DNA from: JALOOB01 sp040766655
Lineage (GTDB): Bacteria; Chloroflexota; Anaerolineae; CG2-30-64-16
DNA: 64,000 bases
Direction of reading: 5' to 3'
NCBI GenBank assembly: GCA_040766655.1
Contig: JAXGQB010000020.1
Coordinates: forward strand, 30,815 to 94,814
Below, piece after piece: positions 61,182 through 64,000 of the stretch. The position numbers and the translations under genes were made by a program. Each line of letters starts with the position of its first letter. The stretch's first letter is position 1. The notes under the pieces were generated by a model. The model had not been told where the DNA came from. It searched no databases and saw only the letters and a list, made by a program, of their open reading frames with translations.

Positions 61182-62234
61182 TCAAGGTAACGGAAATCCG
61201 TGATTTCTACGTTTCAGGTCGCCAGCCGAGTCTGTTGAATAGCCACGGTTGCCTTGCGGAGACAGACACCCGGCCATGTCGGCCTTGCCCCGGACGAAAT
61301 CCTCTGCACGGGTCAACTCCACACCCAGTGTCGCCGCGGCCTTCTGGCCATCGTAATGCGTGCTGTAGGAGACCAGCCAGTTCAACCCCATGATGTCTGA
61401 CGCTGCCTCAGAGAAGGGGCTCATCATTGCGCGCATGACGCGGAAGACGCCGCCGGGTGCGTAGACCGGTCGCACTTTGCGCCCCAGCGTCTCGGCGTAC
61501 ATGTCCGCGACCTGCTGCCAGGAGAGGATCTCCGGCCCGCCGATCTCCAGGATCGCCCGCTCGGCCGCCGGATGGCCGATGGCATTGACCATGGCGCTGG
61601 CGACGTCCTCTGTCGCGATGAAGGCATGGCGGACCTGGGCGTTACCCGGGATCAACGCGATGCCCAGGCCCGGGATCAGGTTGCCAACGCCCTTCATGAA
61701 CAGCTTCAGAAACCAGTACTGCCGCTTGATCGTCGCGGTGTCCGTGCCGCACGCCGGGATCGTGCTGCCGATGAAGGCGAACCAGCAATCCATGAACAGG
61801 GAGGCGCGCAGGAGGGTGTAGTTCAGGCCGCTCGCCTGCAGGCGTTCCTCGTTCAGGCGCTTGTACCGGAAGCTGGGTACGGCGTTATCGTGGGGCGTGA
61901 CCGGCGCCGAGATGAAGATGAACTGCTTGACACCGTGTTTCTGGCACGCGGCGATCAGGTCCTGATACCCCTTGCCCTCCACCGCCTCGAAGCTGGACGG
62001 GCCTTGCGGCACGATTGCGTTGGCGGTGGCGATCACGACCTCCGCGCCTCGACATGCGGCATCCAGCGTCGCTGGATGCCGCAGATCGCCGAATGCCAGT
62101 TCGACGCCTGGCACCTGTAAATGCTGGTACTGCCCGGTGCGCCGCACAAAAGCACGCACCGGCTGTCCGCTCGCGACCAGCTTGCGCACGACGGCCGTCC
62201 CCAGCTGGCCGGTTGCTCCAACAACGAGAATCAT
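61182..62234 (-). CDS. NmrA-like NAD(P)-binding protein 1
   Basis: 350 residues. MILVVGATGQLGTAVVRKLV is the NAD(P)-binding start; ELAFGDLRHPATLDAACRGAE and GVKQFIFISAPVT are NmrA-family features. The C-terminal half (RQYWFLKLFMKGVGNLIPGL) replaces the shorter core of the paralogue. Such proteins act as redox sensors or reductases. ATG 62234 has AGGAGGAG upstream; the earlier frame start at 62303 is rejected. It is first in the operon with the hydrolase and WD40 lipoprotein, under the direct-repeat promoter at 62328-62371. Confidence 0.9.
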   Translation of the reverse strand: MILVVGATGQLGTAVVRKLVASGQPVRAFVRRTGQYQHLQVPGVELAFGDLRHPATLDAACRGAEVVIATANAIVPQGPSSFEAVEGKGYQDLIAACQKHGVKQFIFISAPVTPHDNAVPSFRYKRLNEERLQASGLNYTLLRASLFMDCWFAFIGSTIPACGTDTATIKRQYWFLKLFMKGVGNLIPGLGIALIPGNAQVRHAFIATEDVASAMVNAIGHPAAERAILEIGGPEILSWQQVADMYAETLGRKVRPVYAPGGVFRVMRAMMSPFSEAASDIMGLNWLVSYSTHYDGQKAAATLGVELTRAEDFVRGKADMAGCLSPQGNRGYSTDSAGDLKRRNHGFPLP

Positions 62235-62327
62235 GGCGCTCCTCCTGAAAGGCGATGGATCGGTGAAGAGACGACCGGCAGGGTCTGTTGGCCCCGCACG
62301 CACTCCTCACACATTCGATGAAAGGAC

Positions 62328-62371
62328 AATATCAGGACAAGCGTTTCACAGGCGTTTCATGGAGCGTTTGA
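62328..62371 (-). promoter_or_regulatory. Direct-repeat promoter 1 (NmrA-hydrolase-WD40 operon)
   Basis: Minus strand: TCAAACGC (62371-62364), TGAAACGC (62359-62352), TGAAACGC (62348-62341), then 7 bases, then GATATT (62333-62328) as -10. Repeats are 12 and 11 bp apart, one DNA turn, with no sigma70 -35 box. This geometry fits activators of the SARP/BTAD or OmpR type. Same arrangement at 63645-63676. Confidence 0.7.
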
Positions 62372-62406
62372 CGAGGAAGAACTACAGAGGAACACCTCGA
62401 GGGCAA

Positions 62407-62437
62407 GAAACCCACTGCACACCGGCAAGTGGGTTTC
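62407..62437 (-). terminator. Terminator-like hairpin after NmrA-like gene 2
   Basis: GAAACCCACT (62407-62416) and AGTGGGTTTC (62428-62437) form a perfect 10-bp stem with an 11-base loop, 21 bases after the stop at 62458 on the minus strand. The stem ends in TTTC with weak T content after it. Confidence 0.65.
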
Positions 62438-62457
62438 AACCTACCATCCGCCGTCGC

Positions 62458-63351
62458 TCAGTGCACGAACGTCCGCCCGATGAACTCGTCCAGGGTGGTC
62501 AGCCTGACCCCATACGCCGGCGCGGTCTCTGTCATGTCCACGAAGGTCTCGAAGGTCTCCATGCCGTTGAGCAGCTCGCTGGCGACGGGCGGCAACAGCG
62601 GCACCTCCGAGCCGAGCGGCAGGTACTGCACGGGCAGCTCCCTGCCCATGGCGTGCCCGACCGCGTTCACGGTCTCGGTCCACGTGTAGGAAGCGGGCCC
62701 GCCGATGCTGATCCGCTGGTTGGCCGCAAGCGGGTTGTCCACCGCGGCCAGGGCGAAGGCCGCGACATCCGCCTCGGAGACGAAGTTCTGCCGGTGATCG
62801 CCCTTGCCGATCAGGGAGATCGGCTGCTGCGCCATCAGCGGCATCCCGACGATCATGCCGATCCAGATTTCCATGAAGACGGACGGCCCCAGGATGGTGA
62901 ATTCCAGCCCGCTCTCCCGCAATGCGGCTTCGCAGACGCCCTTGATGTGGAACAGGGGCGATGGGTGACCCGGCGCTGCCCCGGAAATCGAGGTGTAGAT
63001 CAAGCGCCTGACCCCCGCAGCCCTGGCCGCTTCGATCAGGGCCAACGTGCCCTGCAAGTCCACCGCCGGGACGGTGTCGTCGCCCCCGCGCTGGGTTGCG
63101 GTGGCCGTTGTGATCACCGTATCCACGCCCTTGAGCGCGGCCTCCAGCGATGCGGGGTCCTTGAGATCGCCCGGCACGGCCTGTGCGCCGGCCGCGCTCA
63201 GCGATGCCGCGCTGTTGGCGCGCCCCTGTTGCGCCAGCTCCAACGAGATCGGGTTACGTCGATCCAGAAAACGCACGGCCTTGCCCTGCGCCAGCAGGCC
63301 GCGAGCGATGCGGCCGCCCAACGAGCCGGTTGCTCCAACGACGAGATACAT
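62458..63351 (-). CDS. NmrA-like NAD(P)-binding protein 2
   Basis: 297 residues. It starts MYLVVGATGSLGGRIARGLLAQGKAV and has AVPGDLKDPASLEAALKGVD and GVRRLIYTSISGAAPGHPSP, as in NmrA/HSCARG-like proteins. A hydrophobic middle (MEIWIGMIVGMPLMAQQP) matches the position of a similar segment in paralogue 1. AGGAGG lies upstream of ATG 63351; the long upstream extension of the frame overlaps another gene and is rejected. It follows the 69-residue gene by 56 bases in one operon. Confidence 0.9.
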   Translation of the reverse strand: MYLVVGATGSLGGRIARGLLAQGKAVRFLDRRNPISLELAQQGRANSAASLSAAGAQAVPGDLKDPASLEAALKGVDTVITTATATQRGGDDTVPAVDLQGTLALIEAARAAGVRRLIYTSISGAAPGHPSPLFHIKGVCEAALRESGLEFTILGPSVFMEIWIGMIVGMPLMAQQPISLIGKGDHRQNFVSEADVAAFALAAVDNPLAANQRISIGGPASYTWTETVNAVGHAMGRELPVQYLPLGSEVPLLPPVASELLNGMETFETFVDMTETAPAYGVRLTTLDEFIGRTFVH

Positions 63352-63407
63352 GGTTGCCTCCTGACCTGGTAGAAAGTGGACCGCGCGAGATCGTCCTGAA
63401 TTGCCCA

Positions 63408-63617
63408 TCATGCGTCCGGCTTCGGCTGTCCGGCATCGTCGGCAGCGAGCATCGCCTCCAACTGCCGGACCAGCCCCGGCCAGTCGCGAAAGTAGTAGAC
63501 ATCGCCCTCCGGCAGCGCCTGCACCTTGCCGCGCCACTCGGTCTGCTCCGCGCTGACGTGTTCCTGCCACAGGCGCAGGGTGAACAGGCGGGTCGGTCGG
63601 GTTATCTCGGACATCAT
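63408..63617 (-). CDS. Small hypothetical protein, 69 residues
   Basis: Begins with two Met codons (MMSEITRPTRLFTLRLWQEH) and continues WRGKVQALPEGDVYYFRDWP and LVRQLEAMLA. The pattern (x-F-x-L-R-L-W-x-E ... G-E-V-x-Y-F-R-D-W) recalls short proteins that appear next to regulators in Chloroflexota, but no family is assigned. It is first in the operon with NmrA-like gene 2, directly under direct-repeat promoter 2. Confidence 0.75.
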   Translation of the reverse strand: MMSEITRPTRLFTLRLWQEHVSAEQTEWRGKVQALPEGDVYYFRDWPGLVRQLEAMLAADDAGQPKPDA

Positions 63618-63644
63618 GGACGCCTCGCTGTGTGATGACGCAAC

Positions 63645-63676
63645 TATATCAGGGCGACCGTTTCGTGAGCGTTTGA
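63645..63676 (-). promoter_or_regulatory. Direct-repeat promoter 2 (small protein-NmrA operon)
   Basis: Minus strand: TCAAACGC (63676-63669), CGAAACGG (63665-63658), then 7 bases, then GATATA (63650-63645). The two repeats are 11 bp apart and have the same distance to the -10 element as in promoter 1. Confidence 0.7.
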
Positions 63677-63701
63677 CGGCGCGTGGTTGAGAGGCTGGGA
63701 A

Positions 63702-64000
63702 TCACGAGAAGTGCGTTTGCTGCGCCAGAGCGAGGGCAACGCGGAGTCGATCGATGGCGGGAGCGGCCTGACCCATCCCCCAGGCGTCCACTGCCGCCTG
63801 GACGAGCCGGGCCAGATCGGAGGGCAGGAGCTGTTGACCCGGGTCGAGCAGGCGCTGTGCGTGTGCGATCGCATCGACGTGACGCTCGTGCGCCAGCGCG
63901 ACGCCGATCAGCGGCCAGAGCGCCTGCCAGTAAAACGGGTAGGGATATGCATGTCCCTGCCAGGCCTCCAGCGCGGCCTGAGCCAGACGCTCAACCTCCG
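63702..64000 (-). CDS. C-terminal part of a large regulator-type protein (cut by right edge)
   Basis: The frame is open from the edge to TGA at 63704-63702. The final residues include HAYPYPFYWQALWPLIGVAL, AHAQRLLDPGQQLLPSDLA and DRLRVALALAQQTHFS. Helical TPR-like repeats with this ending are typical of the C-termini of large AAA-ATPase/adenylate-cyclase-like or BTAD (SARP-like) regulators of Chloroflexota; this is by eye. It reads into two operons with matching direct-repeat promoters and is the obvious candidate for their regulator. The catalytic or DNA-binding part lies outside the window. Confidence 0.65.
   Translation of the reverse strand, partial: EVERLAQAALEAWQGHAYPYPFYWQALWPLIGVALAHERHVDAIAHAQRLLDPGQQLLPSDLARLVQAAVDAWGMGQAAPAIDRLRVALALAQQTHFS

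Overview
The window looks like a chromosomal segment of a GC-rich member of Chloroflexota (Anaerolineae/Ardenticatenia-like). This is an inference from gene content: secreted proteins with Thr/Pro-rich linkers and a YLPLVM-type C-terminus, GVYG-repeat proteins, lipoproteins with long Pro/Ala linkers, hairpin-type intergenic repeats, and a partial protein resembling the C-terminal part of large AAA/cyclase-type regulators. No rRNA, tRNA, CRISPR array, intact transposase or phage gene was seen.

Layout. (1) 1-4253: a corrinoid-dependent methyl-transfer module. A minus-strand operon encodes a CobW/G3E GTPase, a small protein with a natural His6 tail, a MetH-activation-like protein, a corrinoid protein and a UroD-type methyltransferase (cut by the left edge). 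It diverges from a GntR/HutC regulator and a second corrinoid protein. A strong sigma70-like promoter of the operon carries a perfect 14-bp palindrome inside its spacer. (2) 4386-9235: aminoglycoside 6-adenylyltransferase-like protein, secreted beta-helix protein, histidine phosphatase and monoglyceride lipase-like hydrolase. (3) 9232-14267: two small unknown genes, palindromic tandem repeats, an FAD-linked oxidase, a cysteine-desulfurase-like protein and an FCD-type GntR regulator. (4) 14321-22266: double-META lipoprotein, polyphosphate kinase, a large conserved unknown, and the first secreted GGFW/GVYG protein pair. (5) 22366-24989: two tandem flavoprotein oxidoreductases. (6) 25175-32563: a peptide-type ABC importer (binding protein and two permeases), a DUF1028 protein, a B12-binding protein with a GlmE-like N-terminal region, and a pyrroline-5-carboxylate-reductase-like enzyme; probably uptake and catabolism of an amino-acid-like compound. 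(7) 32715-42220: a membrane protein, a DUF333 lipoprotein, and a 2035-residue RHS protein whose AT-richer C-terminal tip is followed by a candidate immunity gene; the RHS leader is duplicated downstream with its start codon destroyed. (8) 42221-46946: LarA-like nickel enzyme, pirin, MFS transporter and SDR. (9) 47554-56847: second GGFW/GVYG pair, a DinB-like protein and an 1817-residue secreted protein. (10) 57006-59055: RIC/ScdA iron-sulfur repair protein and type II NADH dehydrogenase. (11) 59079-64000: a WD40-like lipoprotein, alpha/beta hydrolase, two NmrA-like proteins and a small unknown, in two minus-strand transcription units. Their promoters share direct-repeat boxes at a fixed distance from the -10 element, next to a partial gene that may encode the activator.

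The least-explained and most interesting items are the corrinoid/CobW/His6 operon, the direct-repeat regulon at the right end, the B12/P5CR-like cluster, the RHS tip with its adjacent small gene, and the paired secreted proteins that share a C-terminal LTPG motif.
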